Below are positions 23,377-32,360 of a DNA stretch of 50,754 nucleotides, one piece after another. Location: positions 1 through 50,754 of the forward strand of contig JABDKN010000288.1 of the NCBI GenBank assembly GCA_013002205.1, written 5' to 3'. The DNA comes from Granulosicoccus sp. GTDB taxonomy: Bacteria > Pseudomonadota > Gammaproteobacteria > Granulosicoccales > Granulosicoccaceae. The notes beneath the pieces are model-generated. The model ran no database searches and was not told the origin of the DNA. It saw only the letters and a program-made list of their open reading frames with translations. Within the stretch, counting starts at the first letter, position 1, and every line of letters begins with the position of its first letter. The translations under genes were made by a program, and so were the position numbers.

Positions 23377-24400
23377 CCTGCGCAGAGGGTTTGTCTCGTG
23401 TGTCATCCTGGTGTGCACATCGTCCGTTGTCTGCGCCCAGCAGGGTGTCGATTCCGCGGCCAGTGATGCCGGCACGGACGCCCCGGAAGACGAGGTCGGA
23501 CTCGTCGGCCGCGCTGGCAATTACGTCGATGAGGCCCAGCAGAAGGCATCGAAGGGATTCAGCGAATTCATGACCTCCGTCGATGGTTTCTTTACTGGAG
23601 CCGAGTCGGGTGAAGAGGCGTTGAGCAACACCAGCTGGGCCAGAATCAGGATGGATGCCAGACGTCTCAACGGTCAGGATCTTGAATTCAAGCCCTCGCT
23701 GAAATTGCGTGCAGCGCTGCCCAACACCGAACAGCGATTCAAGTTGTTGTTGAGTACCGAGGACGACGACGGCGAGGTACAGGCTGGCAATATCGAGCCA
23801 TCATCCGGCACCACCTCGAGCAGTGAGCGCAACGCATCGGCGGCGATTCGCTTCATTCGCTCGGCACGCACCAAGGGAAGTGTCAACGTGGACATCGGTG
23901 TGCGTCAGCGGGACGGTGACGTGCAGTACTTCGGGCGACTCAACACGGGTTATCAGGACACGCTGGCCAGGCGCTGGGAATTTACGGCCACCAACAACTA
24001 CTGGCATTACAACAAATCCGGATTCGAAGACAGGTTGTCATTCGCGTTTCGGCGCGTCCTGTTCTACAAGGAAGATTTTTTCTTTCGTTCGAACACTGAA
24101 TTCAACTGGAAAAAGGGACAAAAAGGTTCGGTTGTCAACCAGACTCTGGGCCTGTATACCCAGTTTGGAGAATCCCGTTCCGTAGCGCTGGAAGGGCTTG
24201 CCAGTTACCATACAGCCCTGAATAGTGGTATCGAGGATCGCTACCGTGGGCACGAGTTGCGAATTCGCTGGCGGCATAACATATGGCGACCCTGGTTCTT
24301 CTATGAATTCTGGCCGTCGGTCTCCTGGCCAGCGGCGACAGATTACGATCGATTCTACGGTGCATTGCTGAGGATCGAGATGATCATCGGACAGCGATGA
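23369..24400 (+). CDS. predicted outer-membrane protein, unassigned
   Basis: Exported protein of 343 residues that I do not recognise. A basic signal peptide (MRSLRRGFVSCVILVCTSS) is cut near VCAQ. An acidic, helical stretch follows (about 25-75), then from about 90 on there are repeating amphipathic strands rich in aromatic residues (LKLRAALPNTEQRFKLLLS, DIGVRQRDGDVQYFGRLN, WEFTATNNYWHYN, RHNIWRPWFFYEFWPSVSW), as in a barrel. The start overlaps the end of hisC by eight bases and the phosphoesterase gene begins 12 bases downstream, so it is mid-operon. Confidence 0.72.
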   Translation: MRSLRRGFVSCVILVCTSSVVCAQQGVDSAASDAGTDAPEDEVGLVGRAGNYVDEAQQKASKGFSEFMTSVDGFFTGAESGEEALSNTSWARIRMDARRLNGQDLEFKPSLKLRAALPNTEQRFKLLLSTEDDDGEVQAGNIEPSSGTTSSSERNASAAIRFIRSARTKGSVNVDIGVRQRDGDVQYFGRLNTGYQDTLARRWEFTATNNYWHYNKSGFEDRLSFAFRRVLFYKEDFFFRSNTEFNWKKGQKGSVVNQTLGLYTQFGESRSVALEGLASYHTALNSGIEDRYRGHELRIRWRHNIWRPWFFYEFWPSVSWPAATDYDRFYGALLRIEMIIGQR

Positions 24401-24412
24401 GATGGTGATGGC

Positions 24413-25078
24413 GTGAGGCTTGTCTGCATCAGCGATACACACGGTGATCATGAACTGCTGGATCTGCCCGAGGGGGACGTGCTGATTCACGCGGGCGATC
24501 TTACCGGACACGGTCAATGCACCGAGACACAGTCTTTCATGAGCTGGTTTGGCCGGCAGCCCTTCACCTACAAGCTGTGTATTGCCGGAAATCATGACAC
24601 GTTCATGGAGGCTGAACCGGCATTGACGCGTCGATTTGCCGAGGACGCCGGCGTGCTCCTGCTCAACGATTCAGGCTGCGAGATCGATGGCGTCGCATTT
24701 TGGGGCTCGCCGATTACGCCGCGTTATTACGACTGGTCATTCATGCGCGACCCGGGGGCCTCGATCGAGGCACACTGGGAATTGATACCCAACTCGACAG
24801 ATGTGCTGATTACTCACGGACCGCCTCACGGTATTCTGGATCAAGTCCAGCGCGCCGAAGACGAGTTCGAGCACACGGGCTGTCCTTCGCTGTTGCGCCG
24901 TATCAGGGAGGTTGCTCCGCGAATTCACCTGTTCGGCCATATACATGAGGGTCATGGGCAATTTCACGCGAACAACTTGTCCTACTTCAACGTCAGCACC
25001 ATGAACAAGGAGTACCGTATCGCCCATGCCCCGGTCATCATCGATCTGGCCAACTACTCACTGAGGGATTCCGTATGA
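24413..25078 (+). CDS. calcineurin-like metallophosphoesterase (MPPED1/2 type)
   Basis: Cytoplasmic dinuclear-metal phosphoesterase of 221 residues. It starts at GTG after a purine-rich GAGATGG. All metal-ligand motifs are present: SDTHGDH (7-13), HAGDL (31-35 region), GNHD near 60, THGPPHG near 143 and GHIHEGHG near 182. The order and length match the MPPED1/MPPED2 subfamily, which hydrolyses phosphodiesters, sometimes cyclic nucleotides; the substrate here is unknown. Its stop overlaps the next start by four bases (ATGA). Confidence 0.92.
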   Translation: MRLVCISDTHGDHELLDLPEGDVLIHAGDLTGHGQCTETQSFMSWFGRQPFTYKLCIAGNHDTFMEAEPALTRRFAEDAGVLLLNDSGCEIDGVAFWGSPITPRYYDWSFMRDPGASIEAHWELIPNSTDVLITHGPPHGILDQVQRAEDEFEHTGCPSLLRRIREVAPRIHLFGHIHEGHGQFHANNLSYFNVSTMNKEYRIAHAPVIIDLANYSLRDSV

Positions 25079-25656
25079 AACAACCCGCCATACTCATCAG
25101 TTCCGTAGTGCTGCTGACCAGTGCACAGGCCATTGCGCAGTCCGCCGAAGAAGCCGCAACAGCCTGCTCTGAAGCGGCCAGGCTGATCGCTGAAGATGAT
25201 CTGAGCGGCGCACTCGACGAAGCGAAGTGGTGTGTCGAGAGCCTGCAGCAGCTGCGCCAGAATGCAACGCTGACGGTATTTCCGGATGCGGTCGAAGGCT
25301 ATACCGGTGGCGAAATCGACAACCAGAGCGCCATGGGCATGACTATCATCCAGCGTACCTACAGCAGTGACGGTAAGCATGTGTCCGTCTCTCTGACCAC
25401 CGGTATGGCCGGGGGCGGACTGGCGGCTCTGGCACAGCTGGGTATGGGCATGGGAGGGGGAGGCGGGAAGAAGATCCGTGTCCAGAAACGTACGGTACTG
25501 GATATGAGCGATGCTGGTGGCGAGAGCCAGTACATGGTGCAACTGAAGAGTGGAGGCATGCTGACCATCTCGTCAAACGATCTGCAGGCGGATCAGCTGC
25601 TGCCCTTCGTCAGGAATTTCCCGATTGCCGAGCTGGACGAGGCATTGCAGCCATAA
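25075..25656 (+). CDS. secreted protein of unknown function
   Basis: Exported protein of 193 residues; no named family recognised. The signal peptide MKQPAILISSVVLLTSAQAIAQ is cut after AQAIAQ. The mature N-terminus is helical with two cysteines (ATACSEAARLI and AKWCVESLQQL), likely a disulfide hairpin. A central strand-rich part follows (LTVFPDAVEGYTGGEIDN, MGMTIIQRTYSS), then a Gly-Met-rich loop near 118-130 (MGMGGGGGKK) and a C-terminal strand-helix. It overlaps the phosphoesterase gene by four bases, so it ends this operon. Confidence 0.72.
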   Translation: MKQPAILISSVVLLTSAQAIAQSAEEAATACSEAARLIAEDDLSGALDEAKWCVESLQQLRQNATLTVFPDAVEGYTGGEIDNQSAMGMTIIQRTYSSDGKHVSVSLTTGMAGGGLAALAQLGMGMGGGGGKKIRVQKRTVLDMSDAGGESQYMVQLKSGGMLTISSNDLQADQLLPFVRNFPIAELDEALQP

Positions 25657-25723
25657 GTCCATGGCTTACTCACGTGCAGCCGGTCCGCACGGATCAAGCC
25701 CTGACCTGGATGCACCGATAACA

Positions 25724-25747
25724 CAATAACGCAATTACGCAATAACG
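25724..25747. repeat. three tandem copies of an 8-base unit
   Basis: caataacg, caattacg and caataacg follow each other without a gap between the secreted-protein gene and the dsbA terminator. The copies differ at one base. No function is evident. Confidence 0.8.
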
Positions 25748-25770
25748 CGATGAGGCGTTGTGGTGTTAAA

Positions 25771-25793
25771 GAAAAGGCCGCTTTAAGCGGCCT
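25771..25793 (-). terminator. rho-independent terminator for dsbA
   Basis: aggccgctt and aagcggcct form a perfect nine-pair stem. Read on the minus strand, the direction of dsbA, it is followed by TTTTCTTT, giving a standard intrinsic terminator about 56 bases after the dsbA stop. In the plus direction there is no T tract. Confidence 0.85.
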
Positions 25794-25848
25794 GTGTCGG
25801 GAGTAGCGGGCGAGCTCGCCTGGTCAGCGCATCGCTTGAGGGCGGGTT

Positions 25849-26508
25849 TTACTGCAGACCCATACTCTGCTTTTCCATGGCGATCGTGCTGTCGATGACC
25901 GAGATGATGCCCTGGTTACCACCTGCCAGGCTGGCACCGGTGCGGTACTTGCCGTTGATCACGATGGCTGGCACGCCGGAAATCCCGGCACTCTTGGCCA
26001 ACTGCATGGCACGGTTCATCTTGGTCTGCACGGCAAATGACTTCATGGTCTTCAGGAATTTCTCCCTGTCCATACCCAGTTCTTCTGCCAGGGCTGCCAT
26101 ATCCGCAGGCTTTCTCATGCGCTGGCGATCTTCATGGATGGCCTTGAACATGGCGTTGACAAAAGGTACTTCCTGGCCCATGAGCTGAGCTGCATAAAAA
26201 CCGCGAGAATGTTGTTCCCAGGACGGATTCAGCGGCGGGGCTTCGCGAACGAAGACCACGTTCTCGGGTATGTTCTCTTCCCAGGCCGAGATCATGGGTT
26301 CGAAGGAGTAGCAGTGAGGGCAGCCGAGCCAGAAGAATTCAAGCACTTCGACCTTGTCCGGTGTCGACGTGTTCTGCGGCGGGTTGATCAGTTCATAACC
26401 GTCGGCGGCAGCGGCCAGGCTGGAGGCACCGCCAAGCCCGGTACCTAGTGAACACAGCAGTGCAGTTTTTGCGATGGCTGACAGGAAGCCTCGTCTGTAG
26501 AAGTGCAT
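25849..26508 (-). CDS. dsbA: thiol:disulfide interchange protein DsbA
   Basis: Periplasmic disulfide-forming oxidase of 219 residues. The ATG giving MHFYRRGFLS follows AGGAAACTG at good distance and opens a signal peptide ending near AAAADG. The active site is CPHC (Cys63, Cys66) in FFWLGCPHCYSFEP, and the cis-proline loop is GVPAIVING. Length and CPHC are typical of DsbA. It would be recycled by DsbB, which is not in the window. It follows the cytochrome c4 gene, and both have the Pseudomonas-like neighbour engB. Confidence 0.95.
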   Translation of the reverse strand: MHFYRRGFLSAIAKTALLCSLGTGLGGASSLAAAADGYELINPPQNTSTPDKVEVLEFFWLGCPHCYSFEPMISAWEENIPENVVFVREAPPLNPSWEQHSRGFYAAQLMGQEVPFVNAMFKAIHEDRQRMRKPADMAALAEELGMDREKFLKTMKSFAVQTKMNRAMQLAKSAGISGVPAIVINGKYRTGASLAGGNQGIISVIDSTIAMEKQSMGLQ

Positions 26509-26727
26509 GGGCAGTTTCCTAGTGAGTAATAATTTGACGTTGAAGTAGACCGGTCTGTCCTCTGATCGTTCAGTCCGGCAACCAGGTACGAGCGGCAGAA
26601 ATGTGAACCGCTGCCGCAAGATTCATACCGCTTCCCGGCGTCGTCGCGCCAGCTTGGGTGCCCGCGCGGATCAGCGCCAATGTGGCCGGACGGCCCAGTC
26701 GTCCCGCAGTGCCGAAGAGTCGGCTCG

Positions 26728-27357
26728 CTAGGGCGTAGCGTGCAAGCCGGCGATGTAGTTGGCAACTGCATCGATTTCTTCGTCGGTCATTCGCTTGGCC
26801 ACACCGCTCATCATGCCGTTCGGATCGTTCGCACGCTCGCCCGAGCGGAAGTAACGCAGTTGATCCGCCGTGTACTGTGCGTTCTGACCCGATACCACCG
26901 GCCAGGCGGCTGTGGGATTGCCCAGACCGGCAGGACCGTGACAGGCTGCACAGGCCGCCACGCCGGCTGCAGTGATTCCGCCCCGATAGATGTTCATGCC
27001 CAGCGTCAGGTTGTCTTCCGAAGCAACGTTTTCGTGTTTGGTCATACTGGCGAAATAGGCCGAGATATCCAGTATGTCTGTATCTGACAGATTAGCCGCC
27101 TGACCGGACATCAGCGCGTTGACGCGATTGCCGTCACGGTAATCGGTCAGTTGCTTGGCAAGATAGGCGACATGCTGTCCGGCAAGGTCAGGGTAGGCAG
27201 GCTGAATGGCCTTGCCATCGGCCCCGTGACAAGCTGCGCAGACGGCAGATTTTGCCTGGCCTGCGGCTGGATCGCCCTGGACTGGCATGTCGGCGGCTGA
27301 GACGGCACTGGCAAAACAGGCACAGGCCAGCGCGGTGGCAAGGCACCAATTTTTCAT
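26728..27357 (-). CDS. cc4: di-heme cytochrome c4
   Basis: Periplasmic electron carrier of 209 residues with two homologous haem domains. The signal peptide MKNWCLATALACACFASAVSA is removed to begin ADMPVQG. The haem sites are CAACHG at 40-45 and again at 136-141; distal methionines are likely in ALMSGQA and NGMMSGVA. The two-domain layout and length fit cytochrome c4, which feeds electrons to terminal oxidases such as cbb3. The gene is divergent from engB and followed by dsbA, a conserved order. Confidence 0.94.
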   Translation of the reverse strand: MKNWCLATALACACFASAVSAADMPVQGDPAAGQAKSAVCAACHGADGKAIQPAYPDLAGQHVAYLAKQLTDYRDGNRVNALMSGQAANLSDTDILDISAYFASMTKHENVASEDNLTLGMNIYRGGITAAGVAACAACHGPAGLGNPTAAWPVVSGQNAQYTADQLRYFRSGERANDPNGMMSGVAKRMTDEEIDAVANYIAGLHATP

Positions 27358-27500
27358 GAAAACTCCGGCGATTAACTTCAAAATGTTCGAGTCGGTAGAC
27401 TGTACGCGGTCGAAACCGTTTGTAATCGCCAAATTTTAGCAGACTGGCGGGCAACACAAGCGCTCGGCCCCGTCAATATCCGCTGGACAGAGCCCAAGCC

Positions 27501-28112
27501 ATGAATACGGTGTATTTCTCCGCGCAATTCCATTCCAGCGCCAGCGATCCCTACCGTTGTCCCGAATCAGTTGCCGAAGTGGCTTTCGCAGGTCGCTCCA
27601 ATGCAGGCAAGAGCAGCGCCATCAACACCATCACCCGTAACGGAAAGCTGGCCCGCACCAGCAAGACACCCGGACGCACCCAGCTGATCAACCATTTTGC
27701 ACTGGGTGATGGTCGCTTTCTCGTCGATCTGCCAGGATACGGATATGCACAGGTCTCCAGGGACCGGCAGAAACAGTGGCAGGCGGCAATGAGGCGCTAC
27801 CTGGGCTCGCGCGCCAGCCTGAAGGGCCTGGTACTGGTCATGGACATTCGACACCCGTTGACAGAGAGCGACTGGCAACTGATCGAGCTTCAGCAGCAGG
27901 GTCAAGCGGCGTTGCATATCCTGCTGACCAAGGCCGACAAATTGTCGAAAAATCAGGTCAGCAGCAGTGTACTGAGGGTGCAGGATCAGTTATCCGCGGC
28001 GGATATCGACGCCACCTTGCAGGATTTCTCATCGTTGAACAAACAGGGCATCGATGATTGCCATGCGGTCCTGGACAGCTGGCTTTTCGACAGGTCGTTG
28101 ACCATCGGTTGA
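27501..28112 (+). CDS. engB: ribosome biogenesis GTPase EngB/YihA (YsxC)
   Basis: Essential cytoplasmic GTPase of 203 residues acting in large-subunit assembly. The G1 loop is GRSNAGKSS (31-39), G2 lies in TSKTPGRTQ, G3 is DLPGYGYA and G4 is TKADK; the spacing matches the EngB family. It is a single gene, divergent from cytochrome c4 with 143 bases between. No anomaly is seen. Confidence 0.97.
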   Translation: MNTVYFSAQFHSSASDPYRCPESVAEVAFAGRSNAGKSSAINTITRNGKLARTSKTPGRTQLINHFALGDGRFLVDLPGYGYAQVSRDRQKQWQAAMRRYLGSRASLKGLVLVMDIRHPLTESDWQLIELQQQGQAALHILLTKADKLSKNQVSSSVLRVQDQLSAADIDATLQDFSSLNKQGIDDCHAVLDSWLFDRSLTIG

Positions 28113-28541
28113 GTCGTCAATGGCGGATCAATGCGGAAGAGCTCTCCGGCAAGGAAGGGTGTTAGCTGCAGGGGGTGATCCGAGTGCTTGCGGTGGACCA
28201 AGGTGCGCTGGAAAAGCGTTACTTTTCGTAACAATGGGAAGAAAACACGCTGAGACACTTTCACCATTACCTTCGATTATTATGTAAGAAATTGAATTTA
28301 CAGGGATAAGTAAAAAACCTTGCCGACTGGTTGGCCTCCGTATACTTGAAAGCGGCTTTTGTTGCTTCGGCATAAGACTTGTGCATTTTCGCCATCTTAA
28401 AGGGTTTTCGGATCGACCGTAGACGTCCAGCATCACTAGCTTCAGCGTCGGCTCACCACAGCCGGGCAAGGCCGACTGAGCCGATCCGCTGCGGATCGCT
28501 CTGACAGACACTTAAACAAGTACCTCGAGGAGAGAGATTGA
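28113..28541 (+). promoter_or_regulatory. 429-base leader region of the ABC importer operon
   Basis: A possible sigma-70-like promoter has ttgccg (28320-28325) and tatact (28341-28346), with a 15-base spacer that is short. The predicted transcript would start near 28353 and carry about 190 bases of leader. Near its end three stems compete: tcggctca/tgagccga (28448-28455 with 28477-28484), gtcggc/gccgac (28447-28452 with 28471-28476), and cgatccgc/gcggatcg (28482-28498). The first excludes both others, so a switch is possible. No known riboswitch class is recognised. No gene is supported here. Confidence 0.4.
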
Positions 28542-29906
28542 ATGAGCAAGAAACCCACGACAGGCAACTGGACACGTCGCGATGTACTCAAGGCCAGTGC
28601 TGCCTCTGCGGCAATCACTGGAGCGCCCCTGTTTTTCTCGCGCCACGCCTATGGCGCAGACTTCCTGAACAACCCGGGTGATGGCGGCACGGTGACACTT
28701 GGTTTCAACGTACCGCAGTCCGGTGCCTACGCGGACGAAGGTGCAGACGAGTTACGGGCCTACAAACTGGCGGTCAAGCACCTGAATGGCGAAGGCGATG
28801 GCGGCATGATGAATACACTGCAGCCCAGTGCGCTCAAGGGCAATGGTATCCTGGGCAAGAAAGTGGAATATGTCACGGGCGATACGCAGACGAAATCGGA
28901 TGCAGCACGGGCATCGGCCAAGCGCATGATCGAAAAGGATGGCGTGGTCATGGTAACCGGCGGATCTTCCTCAGGCGTGGCCATTGCGGTACAGGGTCTG
29001 TGCCAGGATGCCGGTATCATCTTCATGGCAGGCCTGACTCACTCGAATGACACCACGGGCAAGGACAAGAAAGCCAACGGTTTTCGTCATTTCTTCAATG
29101 CCTACATGTCGGGCGCTGCACTGGGGCCGGTTCTGGAGAAAGAGTACGGCACGGATCGTCGCGCCTATCACCTGACTGCTGACTATACCTGGGGTTGGAC
29201 CCAGGAAGAATCCATCATCGCATCCACCGAAGCGATCGGCTGGACGACGGCTGAGACGGTCAAGACCCCCGTGGGAGCCGGCGATTTCAGCCAGTACATT
29301 ACGCCGGTACTGAACTCGGGTGCTGATGTACTGATTCTCAACCACTACGGCAAGGACATGATCAACTCGCTGACCCAGGCGGTCCAGTTCGGGCTCAAGG
29401 ACAAGCAGGTCAACGGCAAGGAATTCCAGATCGTGGTACCGCTGTACTCACGATTGATGGCGCAGGGTGCCGGTGATGCGGTCAAAGGCATTTTCGGTTC
29501 CACCAACTGGCACTGGTCGCTGAGCGATGCAGGCAGTCAGGCCTTCGTCAAATCCTTCGGTCAGGAATATGGCTTTCCGCCGTCACAGGCTGCGCATACC
29601 TGCTATGTACAGACGCTGCTGTATGCAGATGCCTGTGAGCGAGCCGGTACGTTCGAGCCTTGCCAGGTGGTCACGGCGCTTGAAGGCCACACCTTCGATG
29701 GCATGGGTAACGGGCCCACCGAATACCGGGCCGGTGATCACCAGTGTTTCAAGGATGTGCTGGTGGTGAAAGGTAAAGACAATCCTTCCTCACAGTTCGA
29801 CCTACTGGAAGTGGTTGAAGTCACACCACGCGCGCAGGTCGAGTATCCGGTGGATCACCCGATGTTCGCCGGTGGCGATCTGGGTAGCTGCAACAACGGC
29901 GCCTGA
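28542..29906 (+). CDS. Tat-exported branched-chain-amino-acid-type substrate-binding protein
   Basis: Periplasmic solute-binding protein of 454 residues (Peripla_BP_6/LivK type). A twin-arginine signal is clear: TRRDVLK at 11-17, a hydrophobic stretch, then AYGADF near 36-41. The mature protein has the two-lobed binding fold with LGFNVPQSGAYADEG, GDTQTKSDAARASAKRMI, VTGGSSSGVAIAVQ and ADYTWGWTQEES. Export through Tat means folding before secretion, uncommon in this family though known. AGGAGAGAG precedes the ATG. It heads a complete importer operon; the ligand (amino acid, amide, urea or short acid) cannot be told by eye. It has several cysteines. Confidence 0.92.
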   Translation: MSKKPTTGNWTRRDVLKASAASAAITGAPLFFSRHAYGADFLNNPGDGGTVTLGFNVPQSGAYADEGADELRAYKLAVKHLNGEGDGGMMNTLQPSALKGNGILGKKVEYVTGDTQTKSDAARASAKRMIEKDGVVMVTGGSSSGVAIAVQGLCQDAGIIFMAGLTHSNDTTGKDKKANGFRHFFNAYMSGAALGPVLEKEYGTDRRAYHLTADYTWGWTQEESIIASTEAIGWTTAETVKTPVGAGDFSQYITPVLNSGADVLILNHYGKDMINSLTQAVQFGLKDKQVNGKEFQIVVPLYSRLMAQGAGDAVKGIFGSTNWHWSLSDAGSQAFVKSFGQEYGFPPSQAAHTCYVQTLLYADACERAGTFEPCQVVTALEGHTFDGMGNGPTEYRAGDHQCFKDVLVVKGKDNPSSQFDLLEVVEVTPRAQVEYPVDHPMFAGGDLGSCNNGA

Positions 29907-29941
29907 GGGCTTCCGTCTTCCATTACAGGCCAGGGGTGGCT

Positions 29942-29965
29942 GGTAGCGACCGACAGGTCGTTGCC
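29942..29965 (+). other. stem-loop between binding-protein and permease genes
   Basis: ggtagcgacc and ggtcgttgcc pair over ten positions, two of them G-U, with a four-base loop gaca. It is 35 bases after the binding-protein stop and has no T tract. Hairpins here often protect the upstream message so that binding protein exceeds permease. Confidence 0.45.
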
Positions 29966-30164
29966 AGGGCTCTGGCCATCATGGGCAACGTTGCTGGTGA
30001 AGACGACCGGACCTGCAGGCTGGTCCCGATTGCCACAGCCTGGCAGGCAGGCTCACTGTCTGCCAGCAGACTCCGGCAATGAGCGGTGGTGCTGCTGAAT
30101 GTTCAGCGGGGGCGCTGGAATCCTGTTTCCCTTTGGTCGGACTTGAATTGTACGGGGTAAGCTT

Positions 30165-31181
30165 TTGGACGCACTGATACTGCAAATTCTCAATGGCCTG
30201 GACAAAGGTGGTGCTTACGCGCTGATAGCCTTGGGACTCACACTCGTCTTCGGTACGCTGGGAGTGGTCAACTTCGCGCATGGTGCGATATTCATGGTGG
30301 GTGCGTTCTGCGCAGTCACCCTGCAGAAAGTGCTGACGATATCGACCAAGGTCAGGGATGAGAGCGTGACCCTGTTCGAAGCGTACAAGGAAGTGCCCAT
30401 TCTGGAAGCGAAGTTCCCGGTAGTGGGTGCCGTGATCGTCGACTACTCGGTGCCACTGGCGATCATCTTCGCCATTCCGGTCATGCTGCTGCTCGGCTTG
30501 CTCATGGAGCGGGGTCTGATACGTCACTTCTACAAGCGACCTCATGCCGACCAGATACTGGTGACCTTCGGCCTGGCCATCATCTGCCAGGAAATTATCC
30601 GGCATTATTTCGGTGCCAATCCGATTCCGCAGTCCGCCCCGGAGATCGTGGCTGGCAGCGCCAATATTGGCGCGTTCCTGGGTCTTGGCGATAACGTGGT
30701 CTATCCCTGGTGGCGACTGATCTACCTGATGTTCTCGTTTCTGGTGATTTCCGGTGTGTTTGCCTTCCTGCAATTCACCACGTTCGGCATGGTGGTGCGT
30801 GCCGGAATGCAGGATCGCGAGATGGTCGGTCTGCTGGGGATCGATATACAGCGCCGCTTCACTATCGTCTTCGGGCTGGCCGCCGTGGTGGCGGGGCTGG
30901 CCGGGGTGATGTACACGCCCATCCTGCCACCGGACTATCACATGGGAATGGATTTTCTCGTGCTCTCCTTTGTCGTCGTGGTCGTCGGCGGAATGGGTTC
31001 ACTGGGCGGGGCGGTGCTGGCCGGATTTCTCCTTGGCATCCTGCAGTCTTTTGCCTCCATGAACGAGATCAAGAGCTACCTGCCTGGAATCGACCAGATC
31101 ATCATCTATCTGGTTGCCGTCGTCGTTCTGCTGGTGCGCCCTCGCGGGTTGCTGGGCCGCAAAGGCGTGATGGAAGACTAG
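30165..31181 (+). CDS. livH: branched-chain-type ABC permease, LivH family
   Basis: Inner-membrane permease of 338 residues. It begins at TTG after GGGGTAAGC. Typical LivH sequence includes LNGLDKGGAYALIALGLTLVFGTLGVVNFAHGAIFMVGAF, with the N-F-A-H-G conserved turn, and VVVVGGMGSLGGAVLAGFLLGI near 275-295, the cytoplasmic coupling loop. A longer than usual loop lies near 65-90. It would pair with the LivM protein to form the channel. It lies 258 bases after the binding-protein gene and 21 bases before livM. Confidence 0.93.
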   Translation: MDALILQILNGLDKGGAYALIALGLTLVFGTLGVVNFAHGAIFMVGAFCAVTLQKVLTISTKVRDESVTLFEAYKEVPILEAKFPVVGAVIVDYSVPLAIIFAIPVMLLLGLLMERGLIRHFYKRPHADQILVTFGLAIICQEIIRHYFGANPIPQSAPEIVAGSANIGAFLGLGDNVVYPWWRLIYLMFSFLVISGVFAFLQFTTFGMVVRAGMQDREMVGLLGIDIQRRFTIVFGLAAVVAGLAGVMYTPILPPDYHMGMDFLVLSFVVVVVGGMGSLGGAVLAGFLLGILQSFASMNEIKSYLPGIDQIIIYLVAVVVLLVRPRGLLGRKGVMED

Positions 31182-31202
31182 GAATCGACACGGGACAAGC
31201 TC

Positions 31203-32351
31203 ATGAAAAAATCAACCGCAACCTCCGACTGGATCCTCTTCATTGCCTTTTCGGCAGTGGTCCTGAGCATGCCGATCTGGCTGGCACCCTTTGGTGCCAA
31301 CTATCCGGACCTGATGCAGAAATTTGCCATCTTTGGCGTATTTGCCATTGGCTTCAACATCCTGTTCGGGCTCACCGGCTACCTGTCCTTCGGACATGCA
31401 GCCTTTTTGGGTGTGGGTTCCTACACGGCCGTCTGGTCCTTCAAGTTACTGACCATGAACGTGCTGCCGGCGGTGGTGTTCAGTATCCTGGTGGCCGGGG
31501 TATTCGCGTACCTCATCGGATTCATCAGCCTGCGCCGTTCGGGCATCTACTTCTCGATATTGACGCTGGCTTTTGCCCAGATGTCCTACAACCTGGCCTA
31601 TTCGGTACTCACGCCCATCACCAACGGTGAGACCGGATTGCAACTGAGCCTGAGTGATGCGCGTGTGCTCGATTCCATGGTCGGCATCAGTACGGGTCGG
31701 TCACTGCCGTCCACGACGCTGTTCGGGACCAAGATGAGCGGACTGCCAGGGTTCTACTTTTGCGCGATTGCCCTGATCATCGGTTTTTTCATCGCCCTGC
31801 GCATAACCCGGTCACCGTTTGGCACCATGTTGCGTGGTATCAAGTCGAACCAGACACGCATGTCCTACACCGGACTCAATACGCGTCCCTACCTGATCTG
31901 GGCATTCGTGATCTCCGGCATGTACGCTGGCCTTGCCGGTTCGCTACTGGCTGTCACCGACCCGCTGGCAGGTGCCGAGCGCATGCAGTGGACCGCTTCG
32001 GGTGAAGTCGTCCTGATGACGATTCTCGGCGGGGCCGGTACGCTGATCGGACCGGTGCTCGGTGCATCGCTGATCAAGTATTTCGAGAACATCTTCTCCG
32101 CATTCAACCAGGGGACGCTCAATCAGGCATTTGCCGCGTTGCCGGACGGCATCCAGTCAGTCGTGGTGGATGTGGTCAGCCTGTTCGTGGGCGAAGGCTG
32201 GCACCTGACACTGGGACTGCTGTTCATGATCACCGTCATCTTTCTGCCTGGCGGCATCATGGAGGGCATTCGTCGCATAGCAGGGCTGTTTTCACGCAGG
32301 AAAGATAAACCCTCGACTGGTGCGGCAGGCACGGTCGCCGAGCAATCCTAG
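31203..32351 (+). CDS. livM: branched-chain-type ABC permease, LivM family
   Basis: Second inner-membrane permease, 382 residues. Typical segments are [36 protein letters not shown] (with SFGHAA), a periplasmic insert near 140-185, [20 protein letters not shown], and the coupling loop region [21 protein letters not shown] basic C-terminal tail follows the last helix. It would heterodimerise with the LivH protein. It is followed after nine bases by the first ATPase gene. Confidence 0.94.
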   Translation: MKKSTATSDWILFIAFSAVVLSMPIWLAPFGANYPDLMQKFAIFGVFAIGFNILFGLTGYLSFGHAAFLGVGSYTAVWSFKLLTMNVLPAVVFSILVAGVFAYLIGFISLRRSGIYFSILTLAFAQMSYNLAYSVLTPITNGETGLQLSLSDARVLDSMVGISTGRSLPSTTLFGTKMSGLPGFYFCAIALIIGFFIALRITRSPFGTMLRGIKSNQTRMSYTGLNTRPYLIWAFVISGMYAGLAGSLLAVTDPLAGAERMQWTASGEVVLMTILGGAGTLIGPVLGASLIKYFENIFSAFNQGTLNQAFAALPDGIQSVVVDVVSLFVGEGWHLTLGLLFMITVIFLPGGIMEGIRRIAGLFSRRKDKPSTGAAGTVAEQS

Positions 32352-32360
32352 GGGAACAAC

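Noticed and set aside
28113-28319. tRNA or small RNA gene between engB and the importer
   Set aside because: No cloverleaf, CCA end or intrinsic terminator could be found by eye.
29979-30941. 320-residue frame on the minus strand across livH
   Set aside because: It is His/Gln-rich antisense of a clear permease gene, with no motif or ribosome site.
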